From Tubulanus polymorphus (lineage: Eukaryota > Nemertea > Palaeonemertea > Tubulaniformes > Tubulanidae): 64,000 nt of DNA. Under the pieces are notes generated by a model. The model was not told the origin of the DNA, searched no databases, and saw only the letters and a list, made by a program, of their open reading frames with translations. Every line of letters begins with the position of its first letter. Within the stretch, counting starts at the first letter, position 1. Of the stretch, positions 35,793-46,179 are shown in pieces. Where the stretch lies: assembly GCF_964204645.1 (NCBI RefSeq), contig NC_134026.1, forward strand, positions 12,240,450 through 12,304,449. The letters run 5' to 3'. The position numbers were made by a program, and so were the translations under genes.

Positions 35793-36080
35793 CCCTTTCA
35801 GTGCGTCTACACCGCAGTGCGGTGTATAAATCAGTGATGGATTTTGCTAGTACACCGCACTGCGGTGTATTGATGTAATTAGTAATTTGTAATTATCTCT
35901 ATTGAAAACTGGCAGCAAGTGTCAAACATAGTGAAATACTAGTAACTAACGATACACCGCACTGCGGTGTAGACGCACTATAGTGGTATTCCCATTGTTC
36001 AACACACTAGGGTGGAATTTTTTAGAATTTTCAAATTTTCTCCAGCACTATAGGGTATCAATTAGTCAGCACTGAAAGGG
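35793..36080. mobile_element. piggyBac-like MITE with TTAA duplication
   Basis: TTAA precedes CCCTTTCAGTGC and follows its inverted copy GCACTGAAAGGG, the piggyBac pattern. Inside, the perfect palindrome TACACCGCACTGCGGTGTA occurs three times (about 35808, 35849, 35951). No transposase. Confidence 0.9.
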
Positions 36081-36246
36081 TTAAAAAACTTTGTTACCGT
36101 TGTTATAATTGAGGCCATGGAAAGATCGCGCGGTACTAGAGAGTTATCGGTATATCGCCTATTACCCATCCGTTACCGAATGCCTATCTGTCCACTCGCA
36201 GAGACCTACTGTGTGACCGCCTCGTGTCCACTGGAGACCTGACTGT

Positions 36247-37130
36247 CTCAAAGACTGCAACAGAGTAAAACGAGCCGATTAAAAACCCGATAAATGAATG
36301 TCGGAGCACAACATTTATTCATTACAATAACGGCAGGATGAATACATAGTTCTGTTCAGGCCAGTTCAGTATCATCATCAGAACCAGTGTTACGGTACGT
36401 CTGAAAACTATATTCTGAATTAGTTCATACTGCGGATGATCTTTGAAGATGCATACGCGATTTTTGAAACCGATAATATGATGATATAAGTGAAACCTGA
36501 CCTACCGGGTAGACGTTTTTATTTGTAAATAATGAAGTTTTTCTTTAAATTTCCTTTGAGACCAATTTGTTTGTGTTTGAGATCTTCACGTGGTTGTAAT
36601 CCTCAAAATCGATTACAAGTCGGCAAACAATATCGGGCCCAATATTGTTTTACACTTTGAGATTTTTTTCCAAAAAACCTCTAAAAACCGGTGGCAGGCG
36701 CAAGCAAAAGACATGAATAAAATAATTTGAAACAATACCAAGAATTATAACAGCATAATTTTATTGTAATATGATTTTTGAAAACAATTTGTACCAGTCG
36801 ATTCCTCATACAAAAATAAATATAAAACAACGAGAGTGTCATAGACTTAGATACTGTACGGTGCAAAAGTAAAGGAATGCTCACATCGACAGTTCACGAC
36901 GTATTGCATGTAGTGTCTACCTGCCGACCCCAATTACAGATAAACAGCCAATTTACTCAATTGACTTTACGTATAGCGCTCTATTTCGACGTATATCGGA
37001 CTTGAGCCGGCAAAGGGTGGTAGAAAGTTGCTTTTTTGTCCAATGTTGTATAGCGCCACAGCGGTCGAAAATCGAACTTATGTGTCAAACCAACAATTTT
37101 TTTAAGTGAGAAGACGCTACGTTCAGTTGA
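36247..37130. repeat. Inner palindrome arm, right (about 880 bp)
   Basis: Inverted copy of 34530-35406, including the same 67-codon frame on the minus strand (36681-36884) with one residue changed. Confidence 0.85.
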
Positions 37131-37369
37131 ACCCACTTTGGACTTTAGTCCCAGCGGGCTATTGCGTTCACTGTTCGTCCATCGTCCGTCCGTCCATAGG
37201 CAAAATCCAGTTATTTTGGGAAGTTTTGAAGACCCTTCAAGTTGATGTCTTAATATTTGGGTTACACATGTATCTACCCTAGACATATCTTCAGCCCAAA
37301 AACTGGCCCTGTCAGAATCAAGATGGCCGACTTGCAGCCATTGTTGTTTTCCAAAATCAGCACTTTTTA

Positions 37370-38614
37370 GCCCACTTGGGACTTTAGTCCCAGCGGGCTA
37401 TTGCGTTCACTTTTCGTCCGTCCGTCCGTAGACGAAATCCAGTTATTTTGGGAAGTTTTGAAGACGCTTCAAGGTAACGTCTTGATATTTTGGTTACACA
37501 TGTATCTACCCTAGACACATCTTCAGCCCAAAAACTGGCCCTGTCAGAATCAAGATGGCCGACTGGCAGTCATTGTTGTTTGCCAAAATCAGCACACATT
37601 TTTGAACTTTTTGAGGGAAATTTTGAAGACGCTTTGATCAATTACCTTGATCTTTCGGATATATGTGAATCCTCCCAGGGCCCATCAACATAACAAAAAT
37701 TGGGTCGGTCGGACTCAAGATGGCCGTCCTATGACCTTTTTAGTGCCCAAAAATGTTAATTTTGGCCCGAATTCTGAGTCCTGTAGCTTCCTACTGGTTT
37801 GCCATTTCTCATTACAATTTGTGATGGGTGTTCTTTGGAAAGGGATGTTTTATACCTGAGACAGGTATTTTTCATCAGCCAATTATGACGCAATTGGCGG
37901 CCATCTTGGTGTAACCAGTACTCATTCGTAAGTGGGAAAAAGTTTTTCCACATTGTATTGATACCTAAGCGTATTTTGCTACCACAATCAATTAGAAAGT
38001 TGTAGCTCATAACGTGTTCTATGATTGTGGTGAGTTTCAAAGTAATTGGATTTCGTATATGGCCACCAGGGGGCGTTGAATAATACAATATCTTAGCATT
38101 TCTTTATTATATTCGTACCTATGAATATTTTGTAACCACAATCAATCGGAAAGTTGTAGCTCATGACATCATCTATGATTGTTGCGAGTTTTAAGGACAT
38201 AAGTTTTTTTGTATGGTCACCAGGGGGCGTTGAATAGTAGAATAACTTAGTATTTCCTTATTATATTGGTACCTAGGCATATTTTGTTACCATGATCAAT
38301 TGCATAGTTGTAGTTCATGACATGTTCTATGATTGAGGTGAGTCTCAAGGTCATTGGGTTTTGAATATGGTCACCAGGGGGCGTTGAATAGTAGAATGAC
38401 TTAGTATTTCCATATGAAATTGGTAACGAGGCATATTTTGTTATCACAATCAATTACAAAATCGTAGCTGCTGACATGTTCTATGATTGTGGTGAGTTTT
38501 AAGGTCATTGGTTTTTGAAAATGGTCACCAGGGGAAGTTGAATATTGAAATTGTTAGATTGTTGAGCATTTGAAACCTCATCCCAAGTGGGCATGGTGTC
38601 CCTGGACCCCTAGT
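37370..38614 (-). mobile_element. Family 1 copy inserted into another copy, flanked by TA
   Basis: Comparison with the uninterrupted mirror copy (CAGCACTTTCTATGTTTTTG, reverse of 34270-34295) places the borders. GCCCACTTGGG starts right after TA (37368) and CCCCTAGT ends right before TA (38615). This shows the family moves as a unit of about 1.2 kb. Whether the TA is a duplication or part of the element cannot be decided from one site. Confidence 0.85.
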
Positions 38615-39204
38615 TATGTTTTTGAACTTTTTGAGGGAAATTTTGACGCTTTGATCAATTACCTTGATCTTTCGTATATATATGAATTCCCCAAGGGCCC
38701 ATCAGCATAACAAATTGGGTGGATGGGACCGTCCTATGACCTTTTAGTGCCCAAAAAAGTCAATTTTGGACAGAATTCCGAGTCCTGTAGCTTCCTACTA
38801 GTTTGCGATTTCTCATTGCAATTGCTGATGTGTATTCTTTGGAAAGGGATGTTTTATACCCGAGACCGGTATTTTGGATCAGCGAAATATGACGCAATTG
38901 GCGGCCATCTTGGTGTCATCAGTACTCATTTGTAGGTGGGAAAAAGTTTTTCGACATTATATTGATACCTAAACATATTTTGTACCATAATGAAAGTGTA
39001 GCTTAGGGCTATAACGTGTTCTACGCTTGTGGTGAGTTTCAAGGTCATTGGTTTTTGTTTATGGCCACCAGGTGGCGTTGAATTATACAATATCTTAGTA
39101 TTTCTATATTATAATTCTACCAATGCATATTTTGTTACCACAATCAATTGCAATGTTGTAGCTCATGACATCGTCTATGATTGTGGTGAGTTTCAAGAAC
39201 ATTA

Positions 39205-39789
39205 CCGTAAAAACCGGCGTATAAGTCGAGTTTTTAACCCTTGATTTTACCACTAAATTATTGACCTCGACTTATACGCCGAGTACAGTAAGTTTTCTAC
39301 GAAGTATTTTCAGGTCACAAGAAATATTGATTCTACCAGACAAAAGAGACTATAACAGTGCTATAACAGTTTGAATAATTATTCATGATAAATAAAGATA
39401 TTTAATGAAAAAAACTTCTTTCATTTTGACACAGCTTCATTTAAAACGATGTATTCATATATGCGCGCTCATAGCAGCGCTTAATACATTAGGCTATATA
39501 TAGCATGTGACTCACACTACTGTATCACTGTATGGTAGTGTATTATACCTGAGTGTGTGCAACAGTCTATTGATTAACACACAGCAGCAATCTGGCTGAC
39601 TTGTGGCGGCATGCGTGAAGGCACACATCGTTATCAAAACAAACTATTCAATACAATGATACTAGTAATTATTCTTCTAAGAGAAGGGACTCGACTTATA
39701 AGCCGGATATATGTTAAAATCATAAAATGTAGGTCCAAAAATCGACCTCGACTTATACGCCGCGAAGACTTATACGCCGGTTTTTACGG
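39205..39789. mobile_element. Tc1/mariner-like MITE with TA duplication
   Basis: Ends CCGTAAAAACCGGCGTATAA and the exact inverse are flanked by TA. The mirror copy has the empty site AACATTAATTATTC, which is restored precisely if the element and one TA are removed. 585 bp, no transposase. Confidence 0.93.
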
Positions 39790-40713
39790 TAATTATTCTA
39801 TTTGGTCACCAGGGGGCGTTGAATAGTAGAATAACTTAGTATTTCCTTTTAAGATTGGTACCTAGGCATATTTTGTTTCCATGATCAATTGCAAAGTTGT
39901 AGTTCAAGACATGTTCTATGATTGTGGTGAGTTTCATGGTCATTGGATTTTGCATGTGGTCACCAGGGGGCATTGAATAGTAGAATTACTTATTATTTTC
40001 ATATTAAATTGGTAACGAGAGTTATTTTGTTATCACAATTGAATATGAAAAATCATAGCTGCTGACATGTTCTATGATACAGGTAAGTTTCAAGTTCATT
40101 GGTTTTTGTGTATGGTCACCAGGGGGCGTTGAATATTGAAATCGTTAGATTGTTGAGCATTTGAAACCACTTCCTAAGTGGGTATGGTGTCCCAGGACCC
40201 CTAGTTACTAAAGTTGTTTTTGTTTTCATTTATGAGCGATTGTTTACTCAGCATACACTCGCGTAATGCTGAAAAATCTGCTCCGCGGACACTCGGAAAC
40301 GTTACAGTGACGTCATCACCTGCTCATTAGCATATCAAAATACAGTAAGTGGTGCCTCGTGATGGGCCATAAAAGCCGTTTTTCAGCATTACGCGAGCGT
40401 ATGCTAGGTAAACTATCGCTGATAAATGAAATATAAACAAATCTATTCCACTTCATGATTTATTTCTGAATGCAAATTCCTTACTGAACAAATTGATGCA
40501 TAATATTTAGAGATAAACCGATTATTAACAAAATTACAGAGCAAAACCTGGCACAGAGAGCAGGTGTGACAGACAATAGCTAGGTCAGATTTGATGTGCT
40601 CAAGTCAAGTTGAATTAGGATACTTGCGTAGAAATGTGAATAAATTTTTCCTGTTATACACTTGTAGCTTTAAGCTATTTGTCCTATAATAAATCAAGTG
40701 GAATAACTTTTTA

Positions 40714-40832
40714 GCCCACTTGGGACTTAAGTCCAAGCGGGCTATTGCGTTCACTCTTCGTCCGTCATTCGTCCATCCATAGAATCCAGTTATTTTGGGA
40801 AGTTTTTAAGACGCTTCAATGTAATGTCTTGA
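40714..40832 (-). repeat. Family 1 3' end, right outer arm
   Basis: The inverted partner of 32640-32762. Similarity stops at AATGTCTTGA (40832), marking the outer limit of the palindrome. Confidence 0.85.
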
Positions 40833-41155
40833 GTTGTTCCCCAAACAACGTCTAGGGCGAAAGTGCTCATATAAGGTTAATTTTCGTCCCTCATTTTCAG
40901 GGACTAGGCTTTGAGCGTCTATTTCACACCTTAAAACACCATCAACTTACCTCAAACTGGCTGATCTGTAATCAGATGGAAGTTAACTATTGTGCGTGCA
41001 TAAATTTGTAATCGTAAGTAGCTTTTGACAATCGTAGTAACTCAAAACTTTTGACTAGTCGCCTCAAAAAACAGTGGAAGTGAAGCAACATAACAAATAT
41101 GGCGGCTTTTCGTGTTGCATGATGGAAGCGTAAATTAGGGATTCGGACTTGAACT

Positions 41156-41389
41156 TTGACATTGATGCCAATGCAGATATTATTCTTGTTTCAAATTCTT
41201 ATAAAAAAATTTATCAAAATTAATGAGTTTTATCAACAAAAAATAACATTTAGAGTAATTTTAGAGAGACATATTGAATTTTCACATTTTATTAATTTAG
41301 TCCGTATTGGAAATCCCGATGTGGCAATCAATTCAATTCAAATCAAATCAATAAATTCTCCGGTTCGCGATTTAAATCATCAAAAATAA
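41156..41389 (+). other. AT-rich open frame of 77 codons, unrecognised
   Basis: The frame includes FINLVRIGNPDVAINSIQIK and stops at 41387. Its composition is closer to the PolB element than to the surroundings. No family recognised; it may be chance. Confidence 0.25.
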
Positions 41390-41720
41390 TATAATAAAAC
41401 ACGTTTTCAAAGTCAACAAGGTAATTGATTAATCTATTTGAGTACAAAGGTTTGATTTGATACTAAAATCAGTTGTTGCATTGCAATTAACAGGAGTTAA
41501 CCTCTATCACAGGGGTTTGGCGATGGGCTTGGATTTTATTTCTGGGTTGTTAATAATCTCGCGAGAATGGCGCTAAATAGGCCATGAACTGCGAATAAAT
41601 TCAAATATCACGGAAATACCTTGTGTTTATATTGTTTATTTATCCGCTATAAAGTTTCGATAAACCATTGGTCGTTAAGAATCATTATCAGACGGTCGTC
41701 ACGCTTTACTCTATAAAATA

Positions 41721-42082
41721 ACAAGGGATGAAACGCAGTTCAAGTCGTGCCAGCCAGAAAGTTGGGACAGTCACGTGACATTCTGATGACTTCATCGCAT
41801 TTAAAACTTCAACATGAAAATTTAACATATTCACATACCGATATCAATCGTCAGATTATGATTCATATGAAATAAATAACTTATAAAGAATAAATTATGA
41901 TGAAATATATAATTCATAGTCAAAAAAATGCATTTGAATGTAAGTTATTCTCAAATATTTTTTGTTTCATAGTTTCCAACTTAGATGCTTCAGGTTCGCA
42001 TTCAGTCAAATAAGAAGCGTTAAGTCACGTGACTGTCCCAACTTTCTGGCTGGCACGACTTGAGCTGCGTTTCATCCCTTGT
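41721..42082. mobile_element. MITE with 59-bp inverted ends
   Basis: ACAAGGGATGAAACGCAGTT at the left is matched inverted by AGCTGCGTTTCATCCCTTGT at the right. The match runs on through GTGCCAGCCAGAAAGTTGGG to GTCACGTGAC. It sits directly at the inner edge of the left 210-bp repeat. Confidence 0.9.
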
Positions 42083-43551
42083 GATTTTATATAGGCCTAT
42101 GTAACGCACTTGCCGGAATGTTTTTGGCCAACATGCGCCTGTGGGAACAAAAGAAACTTGAATCCTCGTTAACTACGTCAAACCAACTAAATCAAAATCA
42201 AACAATGAAATGAAATATGATTATACAATTTATTCATGCCTTTAAAATAAAAGAAATTCTCGTATAACTATAAAAATCTATAGCAGATATCATTCAAATT
42301 TTGCTTTAGACTAGCGAACAAAAATTTAAAAAAACACTACCCAACCATAACCTAACCAAGATTCAATGAAACAAAAATGATAACAATACTTATCTATTCT
42401 GCGTATCTGCTTTGTGTATCAATCGTGCATTACAAAAGTCATTAATTTATTCAGTCCCGTAGTCGAAAACTGTGTGGAAATGTAGTCTTGTAGAAATCAC
42501 CAACGTCTTGCGCAAAATTAGGAAAAAAGTTCCCGCGAAACGGAGCAAGAAAATATTAGAAACGTCCAGTTCCAATATTTCTATTGATCACGCGCAATAA
42601 CACCGCGATTACTGTTGTCAATGTGTTTGAAACATCAATGATCCATCCGTCGAATATTGTAGATATTCTGTTGTAGATATTCTACGATGAGTCGCAATCG
42701 AATACCACCAGTTATCGTAAATTAGATTCGTTAAAAAGAAGTGGAAACTATGCTCTTTCCAATGATGATATACAAATAGAGAACTTTTCTATTTGAAAGA
42801 AAGTAAAGTATACAGCAAAAGTTTACTTCAACTGTGATCCAGTATTAAAACTCCTGACAAAAATATAAATCACTAAATTCTCTGTACTCCGACAGGACTA
42901 ATTAGTCCATTCCTCCAATTTAGCATAAATTTAGGATAAATACTTCATACTGGGTTAAAATTGATAATAAGTCCTATTATTCCAAGTCGGAAATAATAGT
43001 GTTTTAGGAATAGACCTTGTTGGCTTCCTTCTCTTCTAAAACCCAGCTCAGATCTCCCCCGAAAACGAAATCATCTGACTCCAGATTCAGGATGCAAAAA
43101 TAGTTCCAAGGAAAATAGTCCCATTGGAAATATAAAATAACATATCAAATTTAGCAAACATTGCCCAAAAATCTCAAACTAACAACAGTCCATTTGCCAC
43201 TAGACCAAATGATCACCAGATAATTCCTAAATATCAATAACTAAGATTTTTCCTCAAAAGAATTTCTGAAACTAACCAAAAGATTACCAAATAATGATGT
43301 ATCATGTGATCGAATGATGCTTACTTAAATGAACTTTAGTCTGGTTATGAATTCAACCACGCAGTAACCTGAAACACAATACTAGGGGTCCGGAATTTTT
43401 AACAGATTTACTGCAGTATAACGCATAAACACACACTGACAAGACCAAACGCTGCACACGAGAAAAGGAAATGCCCCACCCATATATGGAAAGCTAAAAA
43501 AAATCTTATTACACTATATTAATCCACTAATTAAACTTCCACCAGTAGACC

Positions 43552-43552
<1 letters not shown>
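42083..43552. other. AT-rich interior of the 41.5-44.9 kb element
   Basis: No coding frame of note. Nothing else recognised. Confidence 0.4.

Positions 43553-43633
<81 letters not shown>
43553..43633. repeat. (AT)n microsatellite, about 80 bp
   Basis: Uninterrupted AT dinucleotides, adjoining the Helitron 3' end. Confidence 0.98.
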
Positions 43634-43641
<8 letters not shown>

Positions 43642-43643
<2 letters not shown>

Positions 43644-44100
43644 AGCAAACTACCCATCCGCCAGGATGGGTAGATTATAATGAATCACTAAGTTGCGGAT
43701 AAAAATAATATAATATATAATAATATGTAATATAATATCATATAGGGCCTATATTTATTTATTTATCGATATGAAATATACACTATAAGTCTGGCATTAG
43801 AAAAAAATATCAAAGAAGAGGAAAAGTATTAAATATTTCGCTGTAAACTATGTTTTTGGTTTGCTTGGGTGAGTACTGGGTACTCTGGAAAGGGAAACAT
43901 AGTTCATGCCATGTGTGAATGGTGAATTCCGGAAGTCCAGTCCAATGTATCTGAATGTTTGGCCCTGTGCTTTGTTAACTGCATGCCATGGCAAAACAGG
44001 GACGTAGGCCTAACTGGAATTACTCTCTCATACCTTTCAATCCGAAAACAATAACAGATCAGGTTATTAAATCTCGGTGATTCTTAGAAGAATGGATTGG
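43642..44100 (-). mobile_element. Helitron 3' end with helicase C-terminal relic
   Basis: On the minus strand a hairpin (CTACCCATCC/GGATGGGTAG) is followed after TTTG by CTAG and then host T, the canonical Helitron 3' terminus. Upstream (about 43850-44000) a frame reads AVNKAQGQTFRYIGLDFRNS, then PFTHGMNYVSLSRVPS, ending at a TAG. This is the last PIF1-like helicase motif of Rep/Hel proteins. The part before it (IPVRP, FAMA) is in another frame, so the gene is broken. The 5' limit is unknown. Confidence 0.88.
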
Positions 44101-44650
44101 CTGGCATGCTTTTCTTTGGGAAGTGGTGCTGTGGTGAGCTCAAATACATACAGTCTCCACTATTAGATTCCAGGCAGAGAGAGGAGGTCACCGGTATCTC
44201 TGTAGTCAAAAGCAAAGCAACAGCTGATGCTCACCGCATCGCAGTAATCTCCACTACATGTATTAGATCCCCAGAATTGAGGTCACCCGCGTCTCTGTAG
44301 TCAAGCACACTATACAAAAACCGTAGCTCAAATGTTTGTTTTGATCAGCGCGCGCAATGACGTCACGCGGAGCGTCCAAACTTAAATGGTCCAAAAGTCT
44401 ACCTAAACTTTATCGTATCGGCACGAAATCGATTCTAAAACACAGATCAGACCATCCTCTTTCAATCCATACCACTCAACGGGTAATCGAAGCCACACGA
44501 ACGGAGATTACGCGTTACAAAGTTAAGACGCCTTGCCGCTTATAGTATAGATATCTATATATTCCAAAACAACTCCGTCCTCACTACACTAATCTGCTTG
44601 AGCGCTAGTCTACCTCAATAAAATATACACCACAAAAAACCAGGGTCACA
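44101..44650. other. Unassigned part of the 41.5-44.9 kb element
   Basis: More GC than its surroundings, with a GCGCGCGCAATGACGTCACG stretch near 44350. Short open frames are not recognised. Confidence 0.35.
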
Positions 44651-45483
44651 TCTATAGTAAAGCGTGACGACTGTCTGATAATGATTCTTAACGACCAATT
44701 GTTTATTGAAACTTTATAGCGGATAAATAAACAATATAAACACAAGGTATTCCGTGATATTTTGAATTTATTCGCAGTTCATATTTAGCACCATTCTCGC
44801 AAGATTATTAACAACCCGGAAATAAAATCCAAGCCCATCGCCAAACCCCCGTGACCTCTAGGCCTATATGATACTTTAGCGTCAAATGTTGTAGGGAACC
44901 GGTAACAACGACTGGTATTCAGACAATAGTCCACCTGGAGACGTGACTGTCTCTCTGTCTTCTGTTAACCGGCCCACATGTCTATCTGGAGACTCCCCAA
45001 TCTACAACACACGCATCTGTTATGTTTTTGCGCATTAATTTCATAATAGACGGACGTCGGGCGCCTGGAGGACGTCCCTTTGGTAAACGCGTATATATGG
45101 ATACTACGAAGTGTTTTCTTAACCGATTCTGACTAGCTGACAAAGTCAGAAAAAAATGGCGTCACTAGACGTCCGGTTTGAATCTCATGGGGGAAATCGG
45201 AAGTAGAATTACGTCACGCAAAAATCCAGGGTATGCCTGCAGTTTAGGTGTCCCTAATGGTTATGTACCTAACCTCACCATACACTATTCTTTAATAACA
45301 CTAGCGCCACCCAGTGGATAGGTGACCCAAACTGCAGTTAGACCGAAAAGGGAAAAGGATTAAGCATTGACCGTGGCGTCCGTCAATTAGATTTCCCGCA
45401 TCTATTACATATTATTTTCGACGTATATCGGACTTGGGCCCCTGGCTTTGCCTTGGCTTAGCTTAAGACTTAAGTTGAAGTCG

Positions 45484-45707
45484 GTAAGATTCAAGAATAG
45501 GGGACTAGTGGTTAGGATTAGGGTTAGGATTAGGGTTAGGTTTAGGGTTAGGTTTAGGGTTAGGTTTAGGTTTAGTTCCCTAATCATCATTAATTACTAT
45601 ATACATTACTATCATTATATATCATCATTATCAATTACTAATATTATTACTTAATTGATTACTATCACTACATATATATTGCTATAGTCCCCTATTCTTG
45701 AATCGCA
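45484..45707. mobile_element. Small inverted-repeat element carrying telomere-like repeats
   Basis: GATTCAAGAATAGGGGACTA (45488) and its exact inverse (45685-45704) delimit about 220 bp. Inside is a tract of TTAGGG/TTAGG variants (45511-45576). Confidence 0.85.
45511..45576 (+). repeat. Interstitial telomere-like (TTAGGG) variant tract
   Basis: GTTAGGATTAGGGTTAGGAT and similar units follow one another for 66 bp. The mix of TTAGGG, TTAGGA and TTAGGTT makes it degenerate. Confidence 0.92.
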
Positions 45708-46179
45708 CCGGCAAAATATCCACTTCCCTTTTGAAAATTACACAACCGTACCTTTGAGTTAGTTTCGATCCTTATTTTTTGTTTGAGTTTCACTGATCAT
45801 TTTCTGATAGGAATTTCCTAATGACGTCATCTTTCTGGAGTTACTGCAAAACGAGCAAGGGAAAGCTCCGAGAATATCCAAATTAGCGCGTCCATATTGC
45901 CAGGGGACAGCTCCGAAAATATCCAAATAATGGCATCCATGGATAGAAACCACTATGAATTTGCCGGGCCGCTCGGCAACCCGTACTGGCGGGGTACGGG
46001 TAGTCTAGAGAGGCCAATGAAACTCCGGTTTGCTGAACTACCCCTCTTTGCGGGGATGCGGTATGATGTTTGATCCGACAGTTTCAATTGGTTAACGGGT
46101 GTTTCAAGTGCTTACAACGATGCTTATTACTTCATGTCGTACATGGTGGTTAACTGTAACGCGGATTCTTCGCCTCTAA

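Larger units (their letters stand above)
37131..40205 (-). repeat. Family 1 copy, mirror of 33270-34522, twice interrupted
   Basis: Read on the minus strand from CCCCTAGT at 40205 to ACCCACTTTGGAC at 37131, it matches the full-length copy. A second family 1 copy (37370-38614) and a mariner-like MITE (39205-39789) lie inside it. Confidence 0.88.
32540..40832. repeat. Large imperfect palindrome (inverted duplication)
   Basis: The left arm 32540-35406 reappears inverted as 36247-40832. The shared order outward from the centre is a roughly 875-bp block (34530-35406 / 36247-37130), a family 1 copy (33270-34522 / 37131-40205), a spacer with a MITE (32766-33269 / 40206-40713) and a family 1 3' end (32540-32765 / 40714-40832). 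Similarity looks high throughout by eye. The right arm is longer because of two later insertions, 37370-38614 and 39205-39789. Confidence 0.92.
41503..44857. mobile_element. Element with 210-bp terminal inverted repeats
   Basis: 41503-41714 and 44651-44857 are inverted copies (AGGGGTTTGGCGATGGGCTT, CTTGTGTTTATATTGTTTAT, AATCATTATCAGAC and CGTCACGCTTTACT shared). The 3.3 kb includes a MITE, an (AT)n tract and a Helitron end, so the original was shorter. No transposase recognised. Confidence 0.8.

Noticed and set aside
37370-38614. Canonical Helitron ending CTAG
   Set aside because: The CTAG lies at the end opposite to the hairpin, there is no TC start, and TA flanks both sides; a Helentron/HINE-like reading fits better but is not proven.
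39611-39826. 71-codon frame
   Set aside because: It runs across the mariner-like MITE border into a family 1 monomer; chance.
45511-45576. Chromosome-fusion or telomere relic
   Set aside because: The tract is short, degenerate and bounded by a mobile element's inverted ends.
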